Positions 1-6,692 of a stretch of 8,991 bases of DNA are shown here, one piece after another. Position 1 is the first letter of the stretch, and each line of letters begins with the position of its first letter. The stretch is from NCBI GenBank assembly GCA_902470915.1, contig CABRIB010000082.1, forward strand, positions 1-8,991, read 5' to 3'. The notes beneath the pieces are model-generated. The model was not told the origin of the DNA. It worked only from the letters and a program-made list of their open reading frames with translations, and ran no database searches. The translations under genes were made by a program, and so were the position numbers. The stretch comes from an uncultured Collinsella sp. (GTDB lineage: Bacteria > Actinomycetota > Coriobacteriia > Coriobacteriales > Coriobacteriaceae).

Positions 1-48
1 TCTACACAAGGAGTATCGTCGGCAGCGTCAGATGTGTATAAGAGACAG
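1..48 (+). other. Nextera i5-side sequencing adapter (artefact)
   Basis: Not genomic. Bases 1-7 (tctacac) are the end of the Illumina P5 arm, 8-15 (aaggagta) match the Nextera i5 index 507, 16-29 (tcgtcggcagcgtc) are the read-1 overhang, and 30-48 are the 19-bp Tn5 mosaic end AGATGTGTATAAGAGACAG. The genomic insert begins at 49. The first gene's minus-strand frame stays open through the adapter, so an automatic translation would add artefactual residues to its C-terminus. Confidence 0.98.
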
Positions 49-1511
49 TCGACGTCCTTCTTGGCGGATGCGTCGGCGGCGGGCTCGGGCTGATCGGCGA
101 CAGGCTCGCTGTCGACGGCGGCGGTCGGCTCGACGGAAGCGGTAGTCTGCTCAACGGCGGGCGCAGGGGTGCTGGCAGCGATGGTGGCAGCACCATCGGA
201 CTCGAGACCCAGCTCGGCGGCGCGCTCGGCTTCCTGGTCGCAGAGCAGCTTATCGTATGCCTTCAAGAACGGTAGGTAGATGACGGCGTCCAGCAAGATG
301 ATGATCGCGACAAATACCAGGGCAATAAGCTGGAAGTTCGTGGTGATGAAGATACCGATGGGGGCGGGGGTGGCCCAAGGCACCACGAAGGAGAAGCCGT
401 TCATGCCCACGTTATCGATAAAGAACTTGGCAACACTCACGTTGACGCAGCCGGCGGCAACAAAGGGGATGAGCATGTAGGGGTTGAGGATCATGGGAGC
501 GCCAAAGAGCAGCGGCTCGTTGACAGCGAAGGCAACGGGAACAATCGAGGCCTTACCGACGGCTTTGAGCTGCTTGGACTTCATAAAGAGAATCAGCAGA
601 AGCGGCACGATAAAGGTGGCGCCGGTGCCGCCGAACTCACCCACGAGCGACATGTTAAAGGTGAGGGAGTGGGCGGGGTGGCCACCGGCAAGCAGAACCT
701 GCAGGTTCTCGGCCTGGTTGGCAAGACGGATGGGGTCGATGCCCGGCTGGACGATCGAGGGGCCGTGGACGCCGATGAACCAGAAGAACGCGGTTGCTGC
801 CTGGATAAGGATAAGGCCAGGATAGGTTTCTGCCGCAGTGAAGAGCGGGGAGAGCAGCTTGATGAGCAGCTCGGAGAACGGAACGCCCATGAGGTTGCGC
901 ACGACCACATCGATGATGCCGCAGATGATGACAGCGCCGCCAAAGGGGATGATGTCGCGGAAGTTCTGAGCGATGGCGCCCGGGACCTCCTTGGGCAGCT
1001 TAATGGTCAGATCGCGCGAGACGCAGAACTTATAGACCCACACGGTAATGAACGCGGCGATATAGGCCGAGAACAGACCGCGCGTGCCCATGCTGGTGCA
1101 ATCGAAGACCGAAAGCTCGGAGCCGTCGAACTTGGTGGTGAACTGCGTAACAGCGAGCAAAAGCATGCTGCACTGGGCGGCCACCATGGTGGAGCCGTCG
1201 TTGAGCACCTTGCCGGCGGGCATGCGACGGTTCATGGATGCCGTAAAGTTCTTGGCGGTGGTGCCGGCAACCATGATGCCCATGACACCCATGGTGAAGT
1301 TGTAGAGCTTGTTGCACCAGTCGATGAGCGGCTGGGGCAGCGTGACGCCAACGACGCCGGGGAGCGTGGCGATGAGCAGGAAAATCGAAGAGGTGAGGAC
1401 GATGGGCATGCACCCAAGGAATCCGTCCTTAATGGCCTGGAGGTAGATGTTCCTCGAGATCTTCTCAAAGAACGGTTGATGCTTCTCGAGCATCTTTACG
1501 ATGGCGTCCAT
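49..1511 (-). CDS. Lactose/cellobiose-family PTS permease, EIIC domain plus linker (3'-truncated by contig end)
   Basis: Membrane component of a sugar phosphotransferase system that imports a beta-linked disaccharide while phosphorylating it. The start ATG at 1511 has an AGGAG (ctcct at 1516-1520) 4 bases upstream. The 487 readable residues are the hydrophobic EIIC channel (about 1-425), then an Ala/Pro/Glu/Asp-rich linker that runs into the adapter. EIIC hallmarks are visible: LPKEVPGAIAQNF, the GVHGPS motif with His249, GGTGATF, and NEPLLFG with Glu332; this His and Glu correspond to the sugar-site residues of the lactose/diacetylchitobiose EIIC family. It is a close paralogue of the EIICB at 2972-4732 (40 of the first 54 residues identical), but the segment after the His motif differs, suggesting another sugar. 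In the paralogue an EIIB domain follows the linker, and the last residues here (AKKDV) resemble the run-in to that domain, so EIIB probably lies just beyond the edge. It is divergent from the LacI gene at 1788, its likely regulator. Confidence 0.93.
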
Positions 1512-1588
1512 AGAGCTCCTTTGCTGCTTGATGCGCGATGCATGTGGATGGAACTGGTCGTCGATGGATGGTCAGGACTGCCCGGAAA

Positions 1589-1607
1589 CCTTCCTGCGTA
1601 AGGAAGG
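1589..1607 (-). promoter_or_regulatory. Small hairpin in the leader of the truncated permease gene
   Basis: ccttcc (1589-1594) pairs with ggaagg (1602-1607) across a 7-nt loop. It would lie in the 5' untranslated leader of the permease transcript, about 80 bases before the ATG. There is no U-run after it, so it is not a convincing terminator. It could be an mRNA-stability or antiterminator-type element, or chance. Confidence 0.3.
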
Positions 1608-1615
1608 CATTGCGA

Positions 1616-1658
1616 AATGACAACGTAGGACATTTCGTTAATGACAACGTAAGACATT
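1616..1658. promoter_or_regulatory. Tandem pair of 19-bp operator-like sites (operator type 1)
   Basis: AATGACAACGTAGGACATT at 1616-1634 and AATGACAACGTAAGACATT at 1640-1658 differ at one base and start 24 bp apart. Each has outer arms AATG/CATT and a central ACGT, the partly palindromic form with a central CG expected of LacI-family operators. The upstream copy covers the proposed -10 of the permease promoter and the other lies just after the start point, which fits repression of the permease gene by the adjacent LacI protein. Binding is inferred; the repeats are seen directly. Confidence 0.7.
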
Positions 1659-1674
1659 ATTGGAAGAGCAACAA
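1646..1674 (-). promoter_or_regulatory. Candidate promoter of the truncated permease gene
   Basis: On the minus strand TTGTTG (1674-1669) and TACGTT (1651-1646) are separated by 17 bases. The match to the -35/-10 consensus is moderate. Support comes mainly from position: the -10 falls inside the type 1 operator at 1640-1658. Confidence 0.4.
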
Positions 1675-1718
1675 GGATTTACGGGTGAACGGTCGATATT
1701 GTCCGATAAACGGCTGAT

Positions 1719-1745
1719 TTGTCAGTCGGGCAGGTAGTGTATGCT
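1719..1745 (+). promoter_or_regulatory. Candidate promoter of the first lacI-type gene
   Basis: TTGTCA (1719-1724) and TATGCT (1740-1745) are 15 bases apart, slightly short but acceptable. Transcription would start near 1752, leaving a short leader with the ribosome binding site at 1779. No copy of the type 1 operator overlaps this promoter, so direct autorepression at the start point is not evident. Confidence 0.45.
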
Positions 1746-1778
1746 AGAACGCAAAAAACAAGCGATGCGAAACCGACT

Positions 1779-1782
1779 GGAG
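1779..1782 (+). promoter_or_regulatory. Ribosome binding site that favours the GTG start at 1788
   Basis: GGAG at 1779-1782 lies 5 bases before GTG at 1788 but 14 bases before ATG at 1797. The same arrangement, a GTG three codons ahead of an ATG, occurs at the second LacI gene. Confidence 0.55.
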
Positions 1783-1787
1783 AAGTA

Positions 1788-2798
1788 GTGGCAACGATGG
1801 ACAAGAAAAATGTCTCAATGAACGATGTGGCAGTTGCCGCGGGCGTTTCTCTCAAGACGGTGTCGCGCGTGATCAATGAGCCCGATAGCGTGCGCGAGTC
1901 GACGCGCGATAGGGTCCATGCTGCCATGGAGGCGCTTGGGTTCCGGGCGAACTTTGCCGCGCGTTCACTCAAGTTGGGCCGTTACGGGTGCATCGGCGTG
2001 GTGATGTTCCACTTGTCGGGCGGCGCCGTGGACATGATTGACGGTATTGCCGATGCCGCCGAAGAGCGTGGTTTTGCGCTTACGATGATCAAAAAGCGGG
2101 CGGGGGAGAAGATGACCCTTGCCGATGCTGCGCGTAGGATGTCGCAGCTTCCCGTCGATGGCATGATCTTCAACCTGCGTCAGATGGTCGATGACTTTGA
2201 TACCTTTGAGGCGCCGAAAGACCTCAAGACGGTGATTATCACGCCGATGGAGCATTCAACCTGCTCTACCGTCAGTGACGACCAAGAGGGCGGCGCACGC
2301 ATGGCATGCGAGTACTTCTTGAATCGCGGGCACAAGAACGTGTACTTCGTCTCTGGTAAAAAAGAGTCGCTGTCGAGCCAGTGCCGTATGAAAGGTTGGC
2401 GTGCGGCACTCGAGGCGCGTGGCATTGAGCCGCCCGAGCCTCTGCAAGGCGATTGGAATGCGGATAGTGGCTATGCCGCGGGCCTTGTGCTTGCCGATAA
2501 GCCCGATTGCACGGCGGTCCTCGCTGCTAACGACTGCATGGCAAACGGCGTGATGATGGCTCTACGTGACAAAGGGCTCAGTGTGCCCGACGACGTGTCC
2601 GTGATCGGCTTCGACGATGAGCTCTACAAGACGATTCCCAACTCGATTCTGACGTCGGTGAAGTTCCGCCACCGCGAGCTGGGCGTCCGTGCGCTTAATG
2701 AGGTCGTCGCAGGTTTGGAGGCTCCGAGCTCCAGGAGCCGTACGCTCGTCTCGGGCGTGCTGGTCGAACGCGCGAGCGTGCGGGATTTGCGGGCGTAG
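1788..2798 (+). CDS. LacI-family transcriptional regulator (type 1)
   Basis: DNA-binding repressor with a sugar-binding core, probably controlling the divergent PTS permease gene. The GTG start at 1788 gives 336 residues; ATG at 1797 (333 residues) is the alternative, both normal for the family. The N-terminal helix-turn-helix is clear: NDVAVAAGVS followed by recognition helix SLKTVSRVIN (about residues 21-30), then a hinge region FRANFAARSLK. From about residue 70 comes a periplasmic-binding-protein-like effector domain with family landmarks LPVDGMIF, GDWNADSGYAAG, AANDCMANGV and VPDDVSVIGFDD. The recognition-helix specificity positions are Leu22-Lys23, unlike Arg-Gln in the second regulator. 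The effector is probably a sugar or sugar phosphate, unproven. The gene ends 10 bases before repeat R1 and converges with the EIICB gene. Confidence 0.94.
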   Translation: MATMDKKNVSMNDVAVAAGVSLKTVSRVINEPDSVRESTRDRVHAAMEALGFRANFAARSLKLGRYGCIGVVMFHLSGGAVDMIDGIADAAEERGFALTMIKKRAGEKMTLADAARRMSQLPVDGMIFNLRQMVDDFDTFEAPKDLKTVIITPMEHSTCSTVSDDQEGGARMACEYFLNRGHKNVYFVSGKKESLSSQCRMKGWRAALEARGIEPPEPLQGDWNADSGYAAGLVLADKPDCTAVLAANDCMANGVMMALRDKGLSVPDDVSVIGFDDELYKTIPNSILTSVKFRHRELGVRALNEVVAGLEAPSSRSRTLVSGVLVERASVRDLRA

Positions 2799-2808
2799 AC
2801 GTGCTCGG

Positions 2809-2879
2809 CCTGCTCGTCTAAGTCTGTAACAGGTGGGACCCGAAAACTCGGCTAGATGTTACAGATTGAGATGAACAGG
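2809..2879. repeat. 71-bp palindromic repeat, copy R1
   Basis: Two imperfect 23-nt arms (2809-2831 and 2857-2879, 19 of 23 positions complementary) flank a 25-nt centre. The conserved inner arm ends are CTGTAACA and TGTTACAG. The centre shares 21 of 25 bases with copy R3, including AAAACTCGGCTAGA, and can itself form CCGA-AAAC-TCGG. The element begins 10 bases after the first lacI stop. Similar copies lie after the second lacI gene. It has no U-run, so it is not a standard terminator; it looks like a dispersed REP- or MITE-type element. Confidence 0.85.
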
Positions 2880-2900
2880 AGGACGGGTGCGATCTAAACA

Positions 2901-2939
2901 AAATGGCCCGCGCATCACACATCGATGCACGGGCCATTT
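2901..2939. terminator. Bidirectional hairpin terminator between lacI and the EIICB gene
   Basis: A 15-bp stem with one mismatch (2901-2915 with 2925-2939) and a 9-nt loop; the core is ATGGCCCG/CGGGCCAT. On the plus strand the stem ends in ATTTATTG; on the minus strand it ends in CATTTTGTTTAG. The U-rich flanks on both sides suit termination of the two convergent genes. Confidence 0.8.
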
Positions 2940-2971
2940 ATTGTCTGCGAGCGGCAGGTGGTGTCAGCGTC

Positions 2972-4732
2972 TTATGCCTCGAGGTTTTCCTCGATCCAGG
3001 CGACGGCACCCTTGGGATCCTTAGTGAGGTCGATGTACTGTTTGCCCTTGGGCGACAGCAGCGTGATGCCCAGGCGGTCGGTGTCGGCCTTCATCTCGTT
3101 GTAATAGGTGCGAACCTGCGGAGCCAGGACGATGACGTTGTACTGGTCCATGATGGCGTAGTGACTGCCGTAGGCACCGGCGTTGGCGGTAATGTCGATG
3201 CCCAGCTCGTCGGCGCCTTCCTTAAGCGCGTTGGCGAGCAGTGCAGAGGTGCCGGCGCCAGCGCACAGAACCAGAACCCTCAGATCCTTGCCCTTAAGGG
3301 CGGACGGAGCTGCGGAGGCCTCAGTGGCAGAAGCGGTCTCGACAACAGGAGCCTCAACGGCGGGGGCGTCAGCGGTCTTGACGGTCTTGGTCTCCTCGGC
3401 CTCTTCTTCGGCCAGGGTCTCGGCCTCCTGCTTGCACAGGACGTTGTCGTAGGCCTTGCAGAACGGGTAGTAGATCAAGAAGTCAACGACCAGCAGGACG
3501 ACAACCAGGACCAGAGAGATCGGCTGGAAGTTGGTGTCGATGAAGGTGCCGATCGGTCCGGGGAGTGCCCACGGCATGGCATAGATAAAGCCGTTCATGC
3601 CCAAAAAGTCGATGAAGAACTTACCAATGAGGACGTTGGCCACGGGGGCAAACAGGAACGGGATCAGGAAGTACGGGTTGAGGATGATGGGCGCGGCGAA
3701 CAGCAGCGGCTCGTTGACGGCGAACATCACGGGTACGACAGAGGCTTTGCCGACGGCCTTGAGCTGCTTGGAGCGCATAAAGAGCAGGAAGATGATCGGG
3801 ACAATGAACGTGGCGCCGGTGCCGCCGAGTTCGCCGATGTAGTTACCGAAGTTCTCGGTCAGGGCGAGGGCGGGGTGACCGCCGGCCTGCAGCGTGGCGA
3901 GGTTGGTGGTGATGTTGCCAAACAGCGCGGCGTTGAGGGCAGGCTTAACGACCGAGGGGCCGTGGATGCCCATGAACCAGAACAGCGGGATCATGAACCA
4001 GATGAGGGCGAGGCCGGCGTAGGAATCGGCAGCGGCGAACAGCGGGCTCACCAGCGTGGAGATGACGTTGGCAAACGGGACGGCCAAGCAGGTGCGGCAG
4101 ATAACGTCGATGACGGCGACAAACAGGATGGAGAAGCTGAAGGCGAAGATGTCGCGGAAGTTCTGGGCGATGGCGCCGGGGACTTCTTTGGGCAGCTTGA
4201 TGGTGATGTCTCGCTTAATGCAGAAGGCATAGATGTTGACCGTGGCAAATGCGGCGACAAAGGAGCTCAGCAGGCCCTTGGTGCCCATGTTGTCGGTAAA
4301 GAACACCGAGACATCGGCGCCGTCGATCTTGGCACTCGTCTGGGTAACGGCCAAGATGAGCATAGCGCACATGGCGGCGACCATGGTGCTCGTGGCGTTG
4401 ATGGCCTTGCCGGCAGGCATGCGGCGGTTCTTGGAGCCGGTCAGCGCGCTTGCGGTGGTGCCGGCGACCATGATGCCCACGACGCCCATCGTGAAGTTGT
4501 AAACCTTGTTGCAGAAGTTCACGACGTCGACGTTCCACCAGTCGGGCAGCGTAAAGCCGCCGACCGTGGCGACAACGCCCGGCAGGGTCGAAATAAGCAG
4601 GAAGACAGAAGAAGACAGGATGATGGGCATTGCTGCCAAAAAGCCGTCTTTAATGGCCTGAAGGTAGATGTTCTTAGAGACCTTGTCGAAGTACGGCTGA
4701 CCTTTCTCCAAGAACTTAACGATCGATTCCAT
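2972..4732 (-). CDS. lacE: Lactose-family PTS permease EIICB (LacE-like), complete
   Basis: A 586-residue fused EIIC-EIIB enzyme, close to the usual LacE length of about 570. ATG at 4732 has AGAGGAG (4747-4741) 8 bases upstream. Residues 1-430 form the membrane EIIC domain with roughly ten hydrophobic segments; the sugar-site motifs are FWFMGIHGPS with His257 and NEPLLFA with Glu341. A Glu/Ala/Thr-rich linker spans about 434-480. The EIIB domain follows (about 483-586) with the phosphocysteine Cys490 in VLVLCAGAGTSALLANAL, the LacE-type EIIB signature. The linear order C-B and the EIIB sequence point to the lactose branch rather than free-standing cellobiose EIIB. Phosphate should pass from HPr through an EIIA (LacF), absent here, to Cys490 and then to the sugar. 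It lies downstream of the GH1 gene on the same strand, probably as one operon, and ends at the bidirectional terminator. Lactose is the likely substrate by family, but cellobiose or another beta-galactoside/glucoside is possible. Confidence 0.93.
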   Translation of the reverse strand: MESIVKFLEKGQPYFDKVSKNIYLQAIKDGFLAAMPIILSSSVFLLISTLPGVVATVGGFTLPDWWNVDVVNFCNKVYNFTMGVVGIMVAGTTASALTGSKNRRMPAGKAINATSTMVAAMCAMLILAVTQTSAKIDGADVSVFFTDNMGTKGLLSSFVAAFATVNIYAFCIKRDITIKLPKEVPGAIAQNFRDIFAFSFSILFVAVIDVICRTCLAVPFANVISTLVSPLFAAADSYAGLALIWFMIPLFWFMGIHGPSVVKPALNAALFGNITTNLATLQAGGHPALALTENFGNYIGELGGTGATFIVPIIFLLFMRSKQLKAVGKASVVPVMFAVNEPLLFAAPIILNPYFLIPFLFAPVANVLIGKFFIDFLGMNGFIYAMPWALPGPIGTFIDTNFQPISLVLVVVLLVVDFLIYYPFCKAYDNVLCKQEAETLAEEEAEETKTVKTADAPAVEAPVVETASATEASAAPSALKGKDLRVLVLCAGAGTSALLANALKEGADELGIDITANAGAYGSHYAIMDQYNVIVLAPQVRTYYNEMKADTDRLGITLLSPKGKQYIDLTKDPKGAVAWIEENLEA

Positions 4733-4840
4733 AGTTCACGCTCCTCTTTGCATGAAATCTTAATGGCATGGACGTTGAAAACCTATATGGTCTCCCGCTT
4801 GCTAAAAGCCCGGGTGCAGGCGGGGTCGGTCCCAGGGGGA

Positions 4841-4887
4841 GAGAGGGGAGCGGCTGGGTTTGTATCGCATAGGGCCGCTCCCCTCTC
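4841..4887 (-). promoter_or_regulatory. Intercistronic hairpin between the glycosidase and permease genes
   Basis: A perfect 14-bp GC-rich stem (4841-4854, gagaggggagcggc, with 4874-4887) closes a 19-nt loop. On the coding (minus) strand it begins 21 bases after the glycosidase stop and no U-run follows, so full rho-independent termination is doubtful. It more likely protects the 3' end of the glycosidase message, acts as a processing site, or partly attenuates permease expression. Nothing else is evident in the 176-base gap except the permease ribosome binding site. Confidence 0.65.
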
Positions 4888-4908
4888 GGGGGAAAGCGAG
4901 GCGATGCG

Positions 4909-6351
4909 CTACTGCGCGTCCGCCATAGTGTCGGCGAGCTCCTTGTACCAGAGTGCCGACTGCTTGATGTAGCGTTTTTGCGTGTCGAAGTCGATGTAGA
5001 ACAGGCCGTAGCGCTTGTTATAGCCGTTGGCCCACGAGAACTGGTCCTGCAGGCTCCAGATAAAGTAGCCCTGGACGTCGACGCCCTCGGCGCGCGCCCG
5101 GAGCACCTTCTCCATGTGCTGGTCGACAAAGTCGATGCGCTCGGGATCGGCGACGATGCCGTTTGCGTCGGGCTCGGGGTCCTTGTGGCCCAGGCCGTTT
5201 TCGGTGATATAGATGACGGGGAGGTTGGGATAGGTGGCGCTGATGTGCTTGAGCGTGTCGTAGAGGCCTTGCGGGTAGATGAGCCAATCCCAGTCGGTGG
5301 TGGGGATACCCGGCATATCGACCTGCTGCCCGACGCCCTTAAACTTAAAGCACGAGGTGCCCTTGTCTCCGGTGCCGTTAAAGCTGTTGGTGGACTCGCC
5401 ATCGTAGGCGGCGATAAACGCCGACTGATAGTAGTTGAGGCCGAACATATCGTTGCGGGGCGCCGCCTTGGCGAGCTCCTCCATGTCGCTGTCCTCAACC
5501 GTAAGCGTGGCGTTGTTGGCACGCAGAATCTCGTTGATGAGTGAGAGGGTGCGCGCGGAGTAGTGACCCAGGAAGGCGCCGTCCATGATGAAGTCGGTGT
5601 AGAAGGCGTTGTACAGGTCGGCGGCGTGCTGGTCGGCGGGCGAGTCTGTGGCAGGATATGCCGGCGTCAGGACGTTGACCATGCCAATGCGTCCGCCCAG
5701 GTGCTCGGTCTCGTCAAGATCCTTATACAGGTTGACGGCGCGGGCGTGGGCAACGAGCTCGTTGTGCTGGCTCTGGATGCCGCTCGTCACATCAAAGTGA
5801 TGGTTGGGCGGGAAGTTGCCTTGGATGTATTGGGAGTGCGAGAGGCTGATGAGCTCGTTGATGGTGAACCAATTCTTGACCTCGCGGAACTCGCGGAAGC
5901 AGAACTCGGCATAGCGCACATAGGCGTCGACGGTCTTGCGGTTGAGCCAGTCGCCCTGGTTGAACAGGGCGGCGGGGGAGTCAAAGTGATGCAGGGACAC
6001 ATAGGGCTCGACGCCATACTTTTTGCAGCAGGCGAACAGCTCGTGGTAGTGCTTAACGCCCTCGGCGAGGGGCTCGGCATCGTCGCCGTTGGGGAAGATG
6101 CGGGTCCAGGCGATGGACACACGGATGGCGTTGAGTCCATGCTCGGCAGAAAGGCGGATATCCTCCTCGTAGCGGTTGTAGAAATCACTGGCCGGGTCGG
6201 GCAAAAAGCGACCCTGGGCGACAAGGTAATCGTCCCACATGGTCTTACCCTTGCCTGCCACCTTCGTGGAGCCTTCCGTTTGGTACGCGGCGGTTGCGGC
6301 GCCCCAAACAAAGCCCTTCGGCAGCTGCTGTACGCGGTTTAGCAAAGACAT
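4909..6351 (-). CDS. lacG: GH1 6-phospho-beta-glycosidase, LacG-like (probable 6-phospho-beta-galactosidase)
   Basis: Cytoplasmic TIM-barrel enzyme that hydrolyses the 6-phosphorylated disaccharide delivered by the PTS. ATG at 6351 gives 480 residues with AGAGGG (6366-6361) 9 bases upstream; the other in-frame ATG at 6357 is only 3 bases from it. Seen in order: the GH1 N-terminal signature FVWGAATAAYQTEG (14-27), LHHFD around His122, the acid/base Glu166 in FTINE, the nucleophile Glu384 in YITENG, and the phosphate-binding trio Ser439, Lys446 and Tyr448 in SWANGYNKRY. Trp440 matches the Trp of LacG that contacts the axial O4 of galactose-6-phosphate; 6-phospho-beta-glucosidases usually carry a smaller residue there. 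The alignment with LacG is good along the whole length. It is the first gene of an operon with the EIICB and is divergent from the second LacI gene, with type 2 operators between them. A 6-phospho-beta-glucosidase role remains possible. Confidence 0.93.
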   Translation of the reverse strand: MSLLNRVQQLPKGFVWGAATAAYQTEGSTKVAGKGKTMWDDYLVAQGRFLPDPASDFYNRYEEDIRLSAEHGLNAIRVSIAWTRIFPNGDDAEPLAEGVKHYHELFACCKKYGVEPYVSLHHFDSPAALFNQGDWLNRKTVDAYVRYAEFCFREFREVKNWFTINELISLSHSQYIQGNFPPNHHFDVTSGIQSQHNELVAHARAVNLYKDLDETEHLGGRIGMVNVLTPAYPATDSPADQHAADLYNAFYTDFIMDGAFLGHYSARTLSLINEILRANNATLTVEDSDMEELAKAAPRNDMFGLNYYQSAFIAAYDGESTNSFNGTGDKGTSCFKFKGVGQQVDMPGIPTTDWDWLIYPQGLYDTLKHISATYPNLPVIYITENGLGHKDPEPDANGIVADPERIDFVDQHMEKVLRARAEGVDVQGYFIWSLQDQFSWANGYNKRYGLFYIDFDTQKRYIKQSALWYKELADTMADAQ

Positions 6352-6360
6352 ATGCATACA

Positions 6361-6366
6361 CCCTCT
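6361..6366 (-). promoter_or_regulatory. Ribosome binding site of the glycosidase gene
   Basis: AGAGGG on the minus strand stands 9 bases from ATG 6351 but only 3 bases from ATG 6357, so it selects the shorter protein. Confidence 0.6.
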
Positions 6367-6470
6367 CGTCTCGCTGTTCGATATTGTGCGTTTGCGCTCA
6401 GGAGGCTCCCTGGTTAGCGTTCAGCGGTGAAAAAGCCCGATAAACACTATCTTAAAATGATTAGAACCAA

Positions 6471-6510
6471 AATGAGCACGTGAACATTTGACAATGAGCA
6501 CGTTAACATC
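6471..6510. promoter_or_regulatory. Tandem operator-like sites A and B (operator type 2)
   Basis: Site A, AATGAGCACGTGAACATT (6471-6488), is an inverted repeat with arms AATG/CATT around the palindrome CACGTG. Site B, AATGAGCACGTTAACATC (6493-6510), starts 22 bp later and shares the first 11 bases. The central CG and the 18-bp size are typical of LacI-family operators. They lie between the divergent promoters, nearer the lacG-lacE operon, and are the likely binding sites of the second LacI protein. Confidence 0.75.
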
Positions 6511-6519
6511 CGGCTGGGA

Positions 6520-6525
6520 TGTATA
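6520..6525 (-). promoter_or_regulatory. Weak candidate -10 of the lacG-lacE operon
   Basis: TATACA on the minus strand (6525-6520) would start transcription near 6513, placing operator sites B and A immediately downstream. No good -35 hexamer is found 16-18 bases upstream; TTGAAG is too close at 12 bases. Tentative. Confidence 0.3.
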
Positions 6526-6584
6526 GAAACAAAACAACTTCAAACAGCCGCGAACGGTTGTATTTGTTCGGTAAGCGGTTTTGA

Positions 6585-6614
6585 TTGACAGAAGTTTTCA
6601 TGTTGTGGTATATG
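6585..6614 (+). promoter_or_regulatory. Promoter of the second lacI-type gene
   Basis: A perfect -35 TTGACA (6585-6590) is followed after 18 bases by TATATG (6609-6614), or GTATAT with 17-base spacing. Transcription should start near 6621, a few bases before operator site C, which would block early elongation or promoter escape. Confidence 0.7.
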
Positions 6615-6624
6615 GCTCGGGTAT

Positions 6625-6642
6625 CATGAGCACGTTATCGAT
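6625..6642. promoter_or_regulatory. Operator-like site C (type 2) at the lacI promoter
   Basis: CATGAGCACGTTATCGAT shares the 11-mer ATGAGCACGTT with site B; its right arm is degenerate. It sits directly after the -10 of the lacI promoter, suggesting autorepression. The centres of A and C are about 154 bp apart, so looping between sites by a LacI tetramer or dimer pair is conceivable but untested. Confidence 0.65.
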
Positions 6643-6684
6643 GTATGTACGATGCGCCATGGGCGCGGGGAATAGTTGGGAAGC

Positions 6685-6687
6685 AGG
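6685..6687 (+). promoter_or_regulatory. Ribosome binding site that favours the GTG start at 6693
   Basis: The AGG of GCAGG (6683-6687) is 5 bases from GTG 6693 and 14 from ATG 6702. A second purine run, GGAAGG, abuts the ATG at 1 base and is too close to serve it. Confidence 0.45.
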
Positions 6688-6692
6688 TTAGC

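Larger units (their letters stand above)
6352..6692. promoter_or_regulatory. Divergent control region of the lacG-lacE operon and the second lacI gene
   Basis: This 341-base gene-free stretch holds three type 2 operator-like sites, a good plus-strand promoter, a weaker minus-strand promoter and both ribosome binding sites, each listed separately. It is visibly more A+T rich than the flanking genes between about 6430 and 6610. I see no small open reading frame with convincing start signals in it. Confidence 0.75.

Noticed and set aside
30..48. Tn5 transposon end as evidence of a natural mobile element
   Set aside because: The mosaic end is joined to Illumina index and flow-cell sequence, so it comes from library preparation.
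669..1601. 310-codon plus-strand open frame opposite the truncated permease
   Set aside because: Same type of shadow. It has no ribosome binding site or recognisable domain and runs antisense to conserved EIIC sequence.
2809..2879. Repeat R1 as the rho-independent terminator of the first lacI gene
   Set aside because: No U-run follows the stem, and a proper bidirectional terminator lies just downstream at 2901-2939.
4733..4908. A third operator-like site (aatggcatggacgtt, about 4762-4776) before the EIICB gene
   Set aside because: Only AATG and ACGT match the type 1/2 pattern, with wrong spacing and no right arm; chance is the simpler explanation.
2903..4972. Very long open frame of 689 codons on the plus strand opposite the EIICB gene
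   Set aside because: It is an antisense shadow. The minus strand encodes a full LacE-like protein with all motifs, while this frame gives a low-complexity Gly/Asp/Arg-rich product with no recognisable domain, as expected from GC-rich codon bias.
5563..6342. 259-codon plus-strand open frame opposite the glycosidase
   Set aside because: Antisense to conserved GH1 motifs, and its product is unlike any family I know.
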